A stretch of DNA of 64,000 nt from Paenibacillus albiflavus (GCF_004344915.1 NZ_SKFG01000006.1:1-64000), one strand, 5' to 3'; counted from the first letter of the stretch, positions 16,828-25,106 are shown. Numbers and translations are program-made. The notes: a model not told the origin generated them from the sequence alone.

Positions 16828-17949
16828 ATGGATAAATTTGTGTTATATCTAATCGGTTCTTTTTTTGTGATCGGAGCTATTGATTATATCACCGGAAATC
16901 ATTTAAAACTGGGTGGGAAATTTGAAGAGGGCATAAAGACCATGGGGGCTTTAGGGCTTGGCATGATAGGAATAATTTCTTTAGCCCCTATATTTACAAA
17001 TTTTCTGTCCGCTGTGATTATTCCAATCTGTAGAGTTTTTCATCTAGATCCTTCTATCGTTCCTGCAGCATTTTTAGCTGTAGATATGGGGGGCTATCAA
17101 ATGGCTGATAAGCTAGCATTGACCAAGGAAATGGGGGCATTCTCAGGAATTATCATCGCATCTACTTTAGGAGCCACAATTAGTTTTTCAATACCCGTCG
17201 CGTTAGGGATGCTTTCTAAAGAGGATGAAAAATATTTTTCTAAGGGTGTGCTGGTTGGAATTATTACTATACCTATAGGATGTCTTGCAGCAGGCTTATG
17301 GCAAAGAATAAATTTCGGCATATTAGTATGGAATCTGGCGCCTATATTTGTTTTTGCCATTATTTTAGGAACAGGATTATTAAAAGCTCCTCATGTTTTT
17401 ATAAAAGTTTTTAATGTATTTGGAAAGCTCATCATGAGTTTGAGTATTGTTGGATTACTTTTACAAGGTATAGATGTGCTATTTGGCGTAAAGCTTGTCT
17501 CGGAATTAACACCACTATCTGAATCTACTGTTATAGTAGGCAAAATCGCATTGGTTTTAGGTGGAGCCTATCCTATGCTAGCACTTATTATTCGAATTTT
17601 CAAAAAAAGTTTTGAAAAAGTGGGTGAGAAATTTGGAATTAATTCCGTATCAGTAGCAGGCATTCTAGGAAATTTGGCTAGTAATCTGTTGATATTTGGA
17701 ACATATAAAGAAATGAACCCAAAAGGAAAAGTGGTATGTGCTGCCTTTGGCGTAAGTGGAGCATTTGTATTTGGTGGTCAACTTGGCTTTGTGTCAGGAG
17801 TAGCCCCTGAAATGTTAGGAGCGTTTATCATATCAAAGCTTACAGCCGGAATAATTAGTATCGTACTAGCCGTATGGTTATATGATCGTGAAATTAAAGA
17901 ATATCGTCTTAAGGAAAATGGAGGAATTCGTAATGAATATCAGGGATAG
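16828..17949 (+). CDS. EutH-family transporter
   Basis: 373 aa with 10-11 hydrophobic segments. The N-terminal block G-G-K-F-E-E-G-I-K-T-M-G-A-L-G-L, then A-V-D-M-G-G-Y-Q-M-A, match the ethanolamine-permease family EutH. No other eut gene (ammonia-lyase, shell proteins) is visible. Here it is bound to a cupin regulator and an aminopeptidase, so ethanolamine may not be the substrate; an amine or dipeptide product is possible (inference). It overlaps the next gene by 17 bases. Confidence 0.85.
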   Translation: MDKFVLYLIGSFFVIGAIDYITGNHLKLGGKFEEGIKTMGALGLGMIGIISLAPIFTNFLSAVIIPICRVFHLDPSIVPAAFLAVDMGGYQMADKLALTKEMGAFSGIIIASTLGATISFSIPVALGMLSKEDEKYFSKGVLVGIITIPIGCLAAGLWQRINFGILVWNLAPIFVFAIILGTGLLKAPHVFIKVFNVFGKLIMSLSIVGLLLQGIDVLFGVKLVSELTPLSESTVIVGKIALVLGGAYPMLALIIRIFKKSFEKVGEKFGINSVSVAGILGNLASNLLIFGTYKEMNPKGKVVCAAFGVSGAFVFGGQLGFVSGVAPEMLGAFIISKLTAGIISIVLAVWLYDREIKEYRLKENGGIRNEYQG

Positions 17950-19711
17950 GGTCGAAAAATTAAGGCAGCTAATGAAAGAAAATCGAATGGATGCTTATAT
18001 TATTCCCAGTTTTGATGCACATCAAAGTGAATATGTAGCAGAACATTGGAAATGTAGACAATGGATATCAGGATTTACAGGGTCTGCAGGTACTGTAGTT
18101 ATTACATTAGAGGATGCTGGACTATGGACAGATGGCAGATACTATATTCAAGCTGAAAAACAGCTTGAGAGCTCAGGAATCAGATTATTTAGAATGATGG
18201 ATCCAGGGGTACAATTTTATACAGAATGGCTAGCAGATATTCTTAATGAAGGAAGCATTGTGGGCTTTGATGGAAATGTTTTTTCAATGAATATGGTTAA
18301 AAAGATGGAAGAAGATCTAACAGCAAAGAGAATCGAATTAAAAATGAATCAAGATTTCATTGGTGATCTGTGGGAAGATCGACCAGAGATTCCTAAAGGA
18401 TCAATTTTTACTCATGACGTAAAATATGCAGGCAAATCACGAATAGAAAAATTAAATGAAGTAAGAGAAGAAATGAAAAATATAGGAGCCAATTATTATA
18501 TTTTAACTTCCCTTGATGACATTGCATGGCTTTTGAATATAAGAGGAGCCGATGTGCCTAACAATCCAGTCGTAATAGCTAATGTCATCGTAGCAGAACA
18601 TAAATGTTATTTATTTATTGATTCTTGCAAGGTGCCCTCTTTGGTTCAATTAGAACTGGAGGCTGAAGGAATCGAATTCAAAGCGAATCATGAAATACAA
18701 CCATTCTTAGAAAATCTTCCAAGCGGAGATGCCATTATTTTTGATCCGAATAAAACAAATATCAGATTATATAATGCCATTAATAGTGATACTAAGAAAA
18801 TTGAAAATCCTGACATTACGACTAATTTAAAAGCTGTTAAAAATGAAGTGGAGATAAAAAATTTAAAATGGTGTGAAATAAAAGATGGTTTAGCTATGGT
18901 GAAATTTATTAAATGGTTAAAAAACTCTGTAGATAAAGAAGAAATTACAGAGATTACTGCAGAAGAAAGATTAGAAGATTTCAGAAGAGGGCAAGAAGGA
19001 TTTGTTGGACCTAGCTTTGATACGATAGCAGGTTATCAAGAACATGCTGCGATGATGCATTATAAAGCCAATAAAGAAACGCAATATACGCTTAAGAATG
19101 AAGGTCTTTTTCTAATCGATTCAGGCGGACAGTATTATGATGGAACAACAGATATTACACGAACGATTGTATTAGGAGAACTTACCGATGAACAAAAGAG
19201 AGATTATACTTTGGTGTTAAAAGGATTTATTGCATTAAGCTCAGTAAAATATTTATATGGAGCAACAGGCTCTAACTTGGATGTTTTAGCAAGACAACCC
19301 ATTTGGCAGTATGGTTTGGACTATAAATGCGGGACAGGGCATGGGGTAGGTTTTTTCTTGAATGTTCATGAAGGACCACAAAGCATAAGGAATAATAATA
19401 ACAATGTTGTATTAGAAAAAGGCATGATTATTACGAATGAACCAGGAATATATCTCGAAGGTAAATATGGAATTAGAATTGAAAATATGATGTTAGTAGT
19501 TGAAGACGAGAAAACAGAGTTTGGTCAATTTATGAAGTTTGAAGCCATCACGTATTGCCCTATTGATTTAGCCGGTATCCAGATGGATATGTTAATAGAG
19601 AGCGAAAAACAATGGTTAAACAATTATCATCAAGAGGTATACACAAAGCTAACTCCTTATTTAAATGAAGAAGAGAGAGTATGGCTAAGGGAAGAAACCA
19701 GGGAAATATAA
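17933..19711 (+). CDS. Aminopeptidase P family (Xaa-Pro aminopeptidase, M24B)
   Basis: 592 aa, the long three-domain form: two creatinase-like N-domains and a C-terminal pita-bread domain. Metal ligands are visible: D in L-I-D-S-G-G-Q-Y and D in T-D-I-T-R, H in G-T-G-H-G-V-G, E in N-E-P-G-I-Y, and E in R-I-E-N. It removes the N-terminal residue before proline. Start ATG 17933 has GGAGGAA upstream inside the EutH gene; a longer frame from 17882 has no ribosome site. The overlap implies co-translation with the transporter, so uptake and peptide cleavage are probably linked. Confidence 0.92.
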   Translation: MNIRDRVEKLRQLMKENRMDAYIIPSFDAHQSEYVAEHWKCRQWISGFTGSAGTVVITLEDAGLWTDGRYYIQAEKQLESSGIRLFRMMDPGVQFYTEWLADILNEGSIVGFDGNVFSMNMVKKMEEDLTAKRIELKMNQDFIGDLWEDRPEIPKGSIFTHDVKYAGKSRIEKLNEVREEMKNIGANYYILTSLDDIAWLLNIRGADVPNNPVVIANVIVAEHKCYLFIDSCKVPSLVQLELEAEGIEFKANHEIQPFLENLPSGDAIIFDPNKTNIRLYNAINSDTKKIENPDITTNLKAVKNEVEIKNLKWCEIKDGLAMVKFIKWLKNSVDKEEITEITAEERLEDFRRGQEGFVGPSFDTIAGYQEHAAMMHYKANKETQYTLKNEGLFLIDSGGQYYDGTTDITRTIVLGELTDEQKRDYTLVLKGFIALSSVKYLYGATGSNLDVLARQPIWQYGLDYKCGTGHGVGFFLNVHEGPQSIRNNNNNVVLEKGMIITNEPGIYLEGKYGIRIENMMLVVEDEKTEFGQFMKFEAITYCPIDLAGIQMDMLIESEKQWLNNYHQEVYTKLTPYLNEEERVWLREETREI

Positions 19712-19752
19712 ATAGGTATTGCCGAATACAAGTAATATTAAGAAAGTTGTTG

Positions 19753-19783
19753 CATGGCCATCTGTCAAAGGATGGCCATGTTT
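19753..19783 (+). terminator. Terminator of the XRE-EutH-aminopeptidase operon
   Basis: 10-bp perfect stem (19753-19762 with 19771-19780) followed by TTT. Its phrase gtcaaaggatggcc recurs in the terminator at 63528. Confidence 0.8.
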
Positions 19784-19808
19784 CGTAACTTACTATTACG
19801 AAAGAAGC

Positions 19809-20567
19809 CTATCGTGTGCTTGCCACATAATTAAAAATGGTATCTCTCAACTGAAACTCGTACGTCAAGCCATTCACAATTCCTACAACACGGTCACTGT
19901 CATATAGATCAAGCATGAATCTAGCCATTTCCTTCGCGGTATGGAACTTCGGCACAGTACCGTGATATTCGAATTCCGATACATCGAAAGAACGCTTCGC
20001 AAATTCAGTTTCCGTTGCAGCAGGTGCCAATACTTTAGCCTGCAAAAGCGCGCCTTGACTGTTCAACTCATGAGAGAGTCCTTCTGTAAAGGCACTCACA
20101 TAGAACTTGGTCGCGCAGTACGTAATGGCATTACCTATAATCGTATAGCCGCCACCGGAGGAAACGTTGATTAATTGTGTTCCTTCAACATTGGAGTATT
20201 CACGAACGTAAAGGGAGGAAAGTATCGTCAACGCTTCAATGTTCAGATGTAGCATTGCGGATATTTTATCTAAATTTTGCTGGGATACTGTAGCAAAGTT
20301 GCCAAATCCCGCATTGTTAATCCAAGTTTCGATGTGGAGCCCTTGTAGACTTTCGTAAAACTTATAAGCATTCTCGGAAACGGATAAGTCGATCTCTCGG
20401 ATGACGACATCTACATCGGGGTAGATACGAGTGATTTCAGACTTTAATTCCTCCAACTGTTCTTTTCTGCGGGCAGCAATAATTAAGTTTTTGCCACGGG
20501 CTGCAAAAGCTAGAGCGGTTTCATAACCTATACCTGAACTGGCACCTGTAACTACAGTATATTTCAT
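19809..20567 (-). CDS. Short-chain dehydrogenase/reductase
   Basis: 252 aa, classical SDR. NAD(P)-binding T-G-A-S-S-G-I-G (about 7-14), R-R in A-A-R-R-K-E suggesting NADP preference, N-N-A-G, and catalytic Y-x-x-x-K in Y-C-A-T-K. Substrate unknown. AGGAGG lies 7 bases before the start. It faces away from a MerR regulator, and its promoter has the overlong MerR spacer with a dyad (20620-20650), so it is very likely the MerR target. Confidence 0.92.
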   Translation of the reverse strand: MKYTVVTGASSGIGYETALAFAARGKNLIIAARRKEQLEELKSEITRIYPDVDVVIREIDLSVSENAYKFYESLQGLHIETWINNAGFGNFATVSQQNLDKISAMLHLNIEALTILSSLYVREYSNVEGTQLINVSSGGGYTIIGNAITYCATKFYVSAFTEGLSHELNSQGALLQAKVLAPAATETEFAKRSFDVSEFEYHGTVPKFHTAKEMARFMLDLYDSDRVVGIVNGLTYEFQLRDTIFNYVASTR

Positions 20568-20619
20568 GTGATTTCCTCCTATTTTCTACGAGAATGTATG
20601 GTGAACCAACAACGATTTG

Positions 20620-20650
20620 ATTATATAGGTTAGAGTTTACTCTAAGTCAA
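20620..20650 (-). promoter_or_regulatory. MerR-type promoter with 19-bp spacer and operator dyad
   Basis: On the minus strand: -35 TTGACT (20650-20645), a 19-base spacer, -10 TATAAT (20625-20620). The spacer holds a perfect dyad TTAGAGT-TT-ACTCTAA (20630-20645). This is the classic architecture activated by MerR proteins, reading toward the SDR gene. Confidence 0.85.
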
Positions 20651-20703
20651 ATGATTTTTATAATTAAGGAGACACTTAAATAAAGATAGATTCGGGGGTT
20701 TAT

Positions 20704-21075
20704 ATGTATACGATCAGCGATGTAGCCAAATTATTGGGGATAACCGCACATACACTGAGATATTATGAAAAGGAAGGGATTATTGCTCCTATACGTAATG
20801 CGAATGGAGAAAGAGTATATGATGACTCCAATCTTGCTTGGCTACGATTTGTGATGAGGTTGAAACAAACCCAAATGCCGATCTCGCAAATCAGAGAATA
20901 TGCACAGTTATATTTAGAAGGAGAGCATACGGCCCAAGCCCGTTTGAACCTTCTCGAAGATCATAGAAACTCTGTTCAGAGTCAAATCAGAAACTTAACA
21001 GCCACAGAGAAGGTGCTGGCAGACAAAATTACAGCTTACAAAAGTTTCATTACTAAAGGGACAGGCATTAACTAA
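20704..21075 (+). CDS. MerR-family transcriptional regulator
   Basis: 123 aa. N-terminal MerR winged helix (Y-T-I-S-D-V-A-K-L-L-G-I-T, then T-L-R-Y-Y-E-K-E-G-I-I), followed by a dimerising coiled coil. There is no metal-binding cysteine cluster, so it belongs with the AdhR/small-molecule or thiol-stress type. ATG 20704 has GGGGGT upstream. It presumably untwists the 19-bp-spacer promoter of the divergent SDR gene. Confidence 0.92.
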   Translation: MYTISDVAKLLGITAHTLRYYEKEGIIAPIRNANGERVYDDSNLAWLRFVMRLKQTQMPISQIREYAQLYLEGEHTAQARLNLLEDHRNSVQSQIRNLTATEKVLADKITAYKSFITKGTGIN

Positions 21076-21213
21076 GCAGACGACACAAAAAGTGATTCAA
21101 GTAACTCCTTGGAAGTTTTGTTTGACAAGAGAAAGCGTCTTATGCAAATCTACTGGTATCGGAAAGTTTAATATTGCGATAGAAGCAAAAGAAGCGAGAG
21201 AAGGTGGAGCACT

Positions 21214-21792
21214 ATGAAAGCAAATCGGATGGAAGCGTTCAGCGATGGCGTACTGGCAATTATTATTACGATCATGGTATTGGAATTTAAAGTTCCGGAA
21301 GGTCATGATTGGTATGCGCTGATCGAGCTCGGCCCAAAGATTCTTAGCTACATTTTCAGTTTCGTATATGTCGGCATCTACTGGAACAATCATCATCATC
21401 TGCTGCACATGGTTCGAACGATGAATGGGCCATTGATGTGGCTAAACTTGCTGCTTCTATTCTGGTTATCCCTTGTGCCGTTCACGACAGCCTGGATGGG
21501 GGAAAGCCATTTTGCAGCTACTCCAACGGCGTTGTACGGTATTGTTCTACTACTCGCATCATTCTCGTACTGGCTACTTCAGCGCGCGATTATTAACCAG
21601 CATTCCGGCGATTCTTCATTCGTTCGGGTAATGGGGAAAGACTGGAAGGGGAAATTATCACCCTTACTCTACTTGGCTGCAATCTTGACCGCATATGTAA
21701 GTCCTTGGATATCTGGCTTCTTTTTTGTACTCGTTGCTGTAATCTGGTTCGTACCAGATAAGCGAATCGAGCATGCTCTGAAAGGTCACTAG
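21214..21792 (+). CDS. TMEM175-family (DUF1211) putative cation channel
   Basis: 192 aa with six hydrophobic helices. The F-S-D-G-V-L-A-I signature (about residues 9-16) at the start of helix 1 is the family hallmark; in bacterial TMEM175 the conserved helix-1 residues form a potassium-selective pore of a tetramer. Start ATG 21214 follows GAGAGAAGGTGGAG. Transcribed alone; 291 bases separate it from the arrest-peptide ORF. Confidence 0.88.
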   Translation: MKANRMEAFSDGVLAIIITIMVLEFKVPEGHDWYALIELGPKILSYIFSFVYVGIYWNNHHHLLHMVRTMNGPLMWLNLLLLFWLSLVPFTTAWMGESHFAATPTALYGIVLLLASFSYWLLQRAIINQHSGDSSFVRVMGKDWKGKLSPLLYLAAILTAYVSPWISGFFFVLVAVIWFVPDKRIEHALKGH

Positions 21793-21935
21793 AAATGCTC
21801 TGAGTGAGAGCCTATGATAGGACTGGCGAAATTCCCCGAGACTATTGATAAAAGGAGAATGAACAGAAAATTCGATAAATAGTTCTATACAAATAGGGTG
21901 GAGCAGCCGCGGCAAAGAAGGAGCTTGGCTCTAGG

Positions 21936-21952
21936 TCACGAATATGATATAT
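21936..21952. repeat. 17-base repeat, copy 1
   Basis: tcacgaatatgatatat, identical to 32403-32419. Both copies lie about 120-130 bases upstream of a plus-strand start (22084 and 32538) and follow a similar cttgg-containing stretch. Confidence 0.6.
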
Positions 21953-22069
21953 GTACCAAAATTTTCTTAAAACAGTTTTAAGCTAACAGGCAGGTTAGTG
22001 AAACTACACAGTTTTTCTAACGTATAATAGTTATTCAAATTTTTCTAATTTTTCAAATATGGCTCATGC

Positions 22070-22076
22070 GGAGGTG
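22070..22076 (+). promoter_or_regulatory. Ribosome site deciding a CTG start
   Basis: GGAGGTG with 7 bases to CTG 22084. A TTG at 22080 is too close and ends after six codons; ATG 22097 is in another frame and soon stops. Confidence 0.7.
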
Positions 22077-22083
22077 AACTTGA

Positions 22084-22332
22084 CTGGAGAATTTTTATGA
22101 CTTGGTTCAATTGGCATTCTCGATCGCTCTCATCTTTTCCATAGTGTTACTTCCATTCACCTATTTTTCTTTACAAGAGTTACACTGGTGTCATGAAATT
22201 GCTGCAGCCGGTTCAACTTGGTTTGTAGCTGTCAGACTGTCGCAACCCAACAGCATTCAGCGGTGGATAGTACGTGCCGCCAGACGAAGAGAAGTACCTG
22301 ATGAAGACGACAATAGTCCTTCCCCACATTGA
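22084..22332 (+). CDS. Putative MifM-like translation-arrest peptide controlling yidC2
   Basis: 82 aa if CTG 22084 is used (a TTG at 22102 would give 76). One N-terminal hydrophobic helix (about residues 7-28), a middle region with H-W-C-H, then a tail with I58-x-x-W61-I62, an Arg-rich stretch (64-69) and acidic D73-E-D-D76, ending N-S-P-S-P-H. In B. subtilis MifM, as I remember it, an N-terminal membrane segment and a C-terminal I-x-x-W-I, basic, acidic-cluster sequence stall the ribosome and open the ribosome site of yidC2. Size, position just upstream of a yidC2-like gene and tail layout all match. The frame ends 31 bases before the yidC start, and its last codons form one arm of a hairpin masking the yidC ribosome site. 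Confidence 0.72.
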   Translation: MENFYDLVQLAFSIALIFSIVLLPFTYFSLQELHWCHEIAAAGSTWFVAVRLSQPNSIQRWIVRAARRREVPDEDDNSPSPH

Positions 22333-22359
22333 TATTCCATACTTTCAATTAGGGAGGAC
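22316..22359 (+). promoter_or_regulatory. Hairpin masking the yidC ribosome-binding site
   Basis: gtccttccc (22316-22324) pairs with gggaggac (22352-22359), eight pairs with one bulged T, covering the AGGGAGG ribosome site (22351-22357). The left arm lies in the last codons of the upstream ORF (Ser78-Pro81), so a ribosome stalled there would keep it open. Confidence 0.7.
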
Positions 22360-22363
22360 AACG

Positions 22364-23206
22364 ATGAAAAAGATTTTGTTGCTCCAAAAATGGGCGAAGC
22401 CCATTCTCGTCATGTTGATTGGGGTTATTCCGATCATTGTGCTCAGTGGGTGTTCGACAGCATCCCAATCAGACTCGATTAATGCCGATTCACCAGGGAT
22501 ATTTAACCACTATTTTATTTACCCATTTTCGATCTTGATCAAATTCTTCGCGAATACATTTCACGGAGACTACGGATTATCGATCGTGCTGATAACTTTC
22601 ATCATCAGACTTGCGATCATGCCGCTCATGATGAATCAAACCAAGAAACAAATGGACATGAAAGAAAAGATGGCCGTCCTCCAGCCGGAGTTAACTGCAC
22701 TTAAGGAGAAGTATAAGAACGACGTCAGTGCGGATGCAAAAAAACAACAGCAAGTCGAGATGATGCAGCTCTACCAGAAGCATCAATTTAATCCCTTAAA
22801 CATGGGGTGTTTACCGATGCTTCTCCAATGGCCGATCACCCTCGCATTTTACTACGCCATTCGTCGTACCCCAGAGATTGCAGCTCACGATTTTCTGTGG
22901 TTTAGCTTGGGGAAAACAGATATGATTTTGCCGCTTATTGCCGCTGCAGTGTATTACGTTCAGTTCCGCGTGTCTCAATCCGTTTCAGCGCAGTATCAGC
23001 AAAATCAAAATAACCAAATGGCTTTTATCGGATTGTTGTCACCGATCATGATGGGTGTGTTTTCTTTTGTGATGCCCGCCGCGTTGCCATTATATTATGC
23101 GGTTGGCGGTATATTCATTATCGTGCAAACGATCATACTCAATAAAATGTACACGAAGCCAAATGTAGCGAGTAAAAACCTACCCACTGGTGTAGAAGAT
23201 TTATAA
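22364..23206 (+). CDS. yidC2: Membrane protein insertase YidC2/OxaA2
   Basis: 280 aa. Lipoprotein signal with L-S-G-C (Cys30), five membrane helices, and the conserved groove arginine (R82 in F-I-I-R-L-A-I-M-P-L). Inserts membrane proteins with or without SecYEG; Bacillales usually have a second, constitutive paralogue (SpoIIIJ). ATG 22364 follows AGGGAGG by 6 bases, and that site is paired in the hairpin at 22316-22359. The preceding MifM-like ORF suggests induction when insertion or secretion fails. Followed by a strong terminator. Confidence 0.93.
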   Translation: MKKILLLQKWAKPILVMLIGVIPIIVLSGCSTASQSDSINADSPGIFNHYFIYPFSILIKFFANTFHGDYGLSIVLITFIIRLAIMPLMMNQTKKQMDMKEKMAVLQPELTALKEKYKNDVSADAKKQQQVEMMQLYQKHQFNPLNMGCLPMLLQWPITLAFYYAIRRTPEIAAHDFLWFSLGKTDMILPLIAAAVYYVQFRVSQSVSAQYQQNQNNQMAFIGLLSPIMMGVFSFVMPAALPLYYAVGGIFIIVQTIILNKMYTKPNVASKNLPTGVEDL

Positions 23207-23241
23207 AATTGAACCAGTCATAAAACAATACTAAATACAAG

Positions 23242-23276
23242 GCATCTGAGGCGCGACCTCAGATGCTCTGTTTTTT
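23242..23276 (+). terminator. Terminator of yidC2
   Basis: 10-bp perfect stem (23242-23251 with 23257-23266), then TCTGTTTTTT. Confidence 0.9.
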
Positions 23277-23286
23277 ATGTTGGCGG

Positions 23287-23312
23287 CTCGTTAACGGGGA
23301 ACATAGTTCAAT
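23287..23312. repeat. Dispersed box without hairpin
   Basis: cgttaacggggaacatagttcaa, same family as the boxes at 14077, 26923 and 28125. Confidence 0.5.
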
Positions 23313-23324
23313 ATAATGAGAAAG

Positions 23325-23463
23325 AAGGCGTGCGGAGCAAAAGTCACATATCTTATACCATTATTATTTGGGGTGGTATGAACGATTTAAGCACGATCAG
23401 GTTGGGGATGAAGAACTAACACGACATATTAAAATGCTGCGGGTACAATTATTAGAAAACTAA
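23325..23463 (+). pseudogene. Possible gene-end remnant of unknown identity
   Basis: The frame ending at TAA 23461-23463 encodes a protein-like tail (G-W-Y-E-R-F-K-H-D-Q, then a charged helix to L-L-E-N) but is open only back to a stop near 23318, with no start or ribosome site. It directly precedes the DUF3995 gene. I do not recognise the family; it may be the 3' end of a deleted regulator. Confidence 0.3.
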
Positions 23464-23475
23464 GGAGGGAGTAGG

Positions 23476-23904
23476 GTGGTAAGTTTTTTTACTTGGGTTG
23501 TAGGAGGAATTTTGTTTTTGCTCAGCGGAATTCATCTATATTGGATGGCAGGCGGGAGAAGGGGGGCTTTGGCGGCGATACCAAGCAAGGGGTCAGAATT
23601 ATTGTTTCGACCGACGAATGTTGCTACAGGTATCGTGGCGGGGGCATTGGCATTAGCGGGATGGTTCGTATTAGAACTTGGAGAAGTCGTCGAGTGGCTG
23701 CTATTCCCAGATTGGGTATTTATTTATGGAGGCTGGGTATTATCTGCCGTATTTATTATACGAGCCATCGGGGATTTTCGTTGGATCGGCTTCTTTAAGA
23801 AACAAAAAGGAACCTTATTTGCCAAGTGGGATACCATGTTGTACTCGCCGTTGTGTCTCTTCATAGGGATTTGTTTAATTTTTCTGACCAAAGGGCGACT
23901 CTAG
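23476..23904 (+). CDS. DUF3995-type membrane protein
   Basis: 142 aa with four hydrophobic helices. The pattern G-I-H-L-Y-W in helix 1, A-I-P near residue 35, L-F-x-P-T-x-x-A-T near 44-50 and R-A-I-G-D-F-R-W-I-G-F-F-K fit DUF3995, a family of unknown function. GTG 23476 has AAGGAGGG 6 bases upstream. Single gene. Confidence 0.8.
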   Translation: MVSFFTWVVGGILFLLSGIHLYWMAGGRRGALAAIPSKGSELLFRPTNVATGIVAGALALAGWFVLELGEVVEWLLFPDWVFIYGGWVLSAVFIIRAIGDFRWIGFFKKQKGTLFAKWDTMLYSPLCLFIGICLIFLTKGRL

Positions 23905-24100
23905 GGTGACATCAAAACCGTGACTATCCCCGTAGAAGCCTGTGTGCCGTTATCTTCGGACAGGGGCCGGGTCGGAGCGATCATGAGAGAGCAGCCCTTT
24001 TTTTGCAGCGCTTGATCACTTGACTCGACGATAAGGAATGCAGATATACCAACATATGGTATAGTTATTGGTAATTGAAAAGATAGAGGGATGGGATAGA

Positions 24101-25099
24101 ATGAGTTTATTTCCTGTAGCATATTCACTCTTGTCAAAAGAAGCAATATTATCGCATATTAAAGAAAATTATGATATTGATAAACCAGTTAGTTTCGAGT
24201 ATTTCCTTAGAGGGATGAACGACACTTATGTATTAGTAACTGAGCAAGCAAAATATATCTTCAGAGTTTATCGTGCTGATAGGAGAAATAATTCAGAGAT
24301 CGCATTTGAATTAGATTTATTGAATTATCTCAATGTGCAAGGTGTGGACGTTTCAATACCCATCAGAAAAAAAGATGGGACTTTTATTAACGAATTTCTC
24401 GTCTTTGAGGGTGTAAAGTATGGCGTTTTGTTTAGTTTTGCTGAAGGAAATGAAAAACCTATTCATGCTATAGAAGATAGTTATCTGTTTGGAAAAGCAG
24501 TAGGACAAATTCACAAAGTTGCTGACACCTTTAATAGTGAACACGTAAGAGGTAATCTTGATTTTGTGCATCTTATTGAGAATCCGCTAAAAATAATTAG
24601 GTTACATATGGAACATCGTCAAGAGGATTATGATTTTCTTTATGAACTTGCTATGCGACTAAAGGAAAAGTTGATAAGACATTTGGAAGAAGGGTTAGAT
24701 TGGGGAGTATGTCATGGGGACTTGCATGGCAATACAAATGTAGCCTTTACGGACGATGGGAAATTGATTCATTATGATTTCGATATTTGTGGATATGGAT
24801 GGAGAGCCTATGATGTGGCAGAGTTCAGATTAGCAAGAGAAATTCATAGTAGGCACGATAAAGATGAAGTCGACAGGCTATGGGAAGCGTTTATAAAAGG
24901 ATATAGGGAAGTAAGATATTTCAGTGAAAATGATGTTAAAGTCGTCCCTATATTCGTTGCTCTTAGACAGCTTTGGCTCTTTGGTTTATGTTTTAGTGAA
25001 TCGGAACTTATTGGTAAAGCTGACTTTGATAATAAATTTATTGATAGTAAGATGGATTATTTCAGGAATTTAGACCTTTCATTTTCTGATAGCATTTAA
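24101..25099 (+). CDS. APH-fold phosphotransferase (aminoglycoside/homoserine/choline kinase-like)
   Basis: 332 aa. Kinase-like fold with Brenner motif C-H-G-D-L-H-G-N-T-N and, 20 residues on, D-F-D-I-C-G-Y-G, the Mg-binding aspartate. It may phosphorylate a small alcohol or drug; the YcbJ/homoserine-kinase-II-like branch has the same layout. No resistance phenotype can be claimed. ATG 24101 has GAGGGATGGGATA upstream; the frame is open to 24068 with no better start. AT-rich compared with neighbours. Confidence 0.82.
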   Translation: MSLFPVAYSLLSKEAILSHIKENYDIDKPVSFEYFLRGMNDTYVLVTEQAKYIFRVYRADRRNNSEIAFELDLLNYLNVQGVDVSIPIRKKDGTFINEFLVFEGVKYGVLFSFAEGNEKPIHAIEDSYLFGKAVGQIHKVADTFNSEHVRGNLDFVHLIENPLKIIRLHMEHRQEDYDFLYELAMRLKEKLIRHLEEGLDWGVCHGDLHGNTNVAFTDDGKLIHYDFDICGYGWRAYDVAEFRLAREIHSRHDKDEVDRLWEAFIKGYREVRYFSENDVKVVPIFVALRQLWLFGLCFSESELIGKADFDNKFIDSKMDYFRNLDLSFSDSI

Positions 25100-25106
25100 T
25101 AAACAA

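Noticed and set aside
22274-22363. Longer N-terminus of YidC2 starting at 22274
   Set aside because: The extension overlaps the arrest ORF in another frame; ATG 22364 has its own strong ribosome site and begins a proper lipoprotein signal.
24101-25099. Aminoglycoside-resistance gene
   Set aside because: Only the general APH fold is visible; many relatives phosphorylate metabolites, so resistance cannot be claimed.
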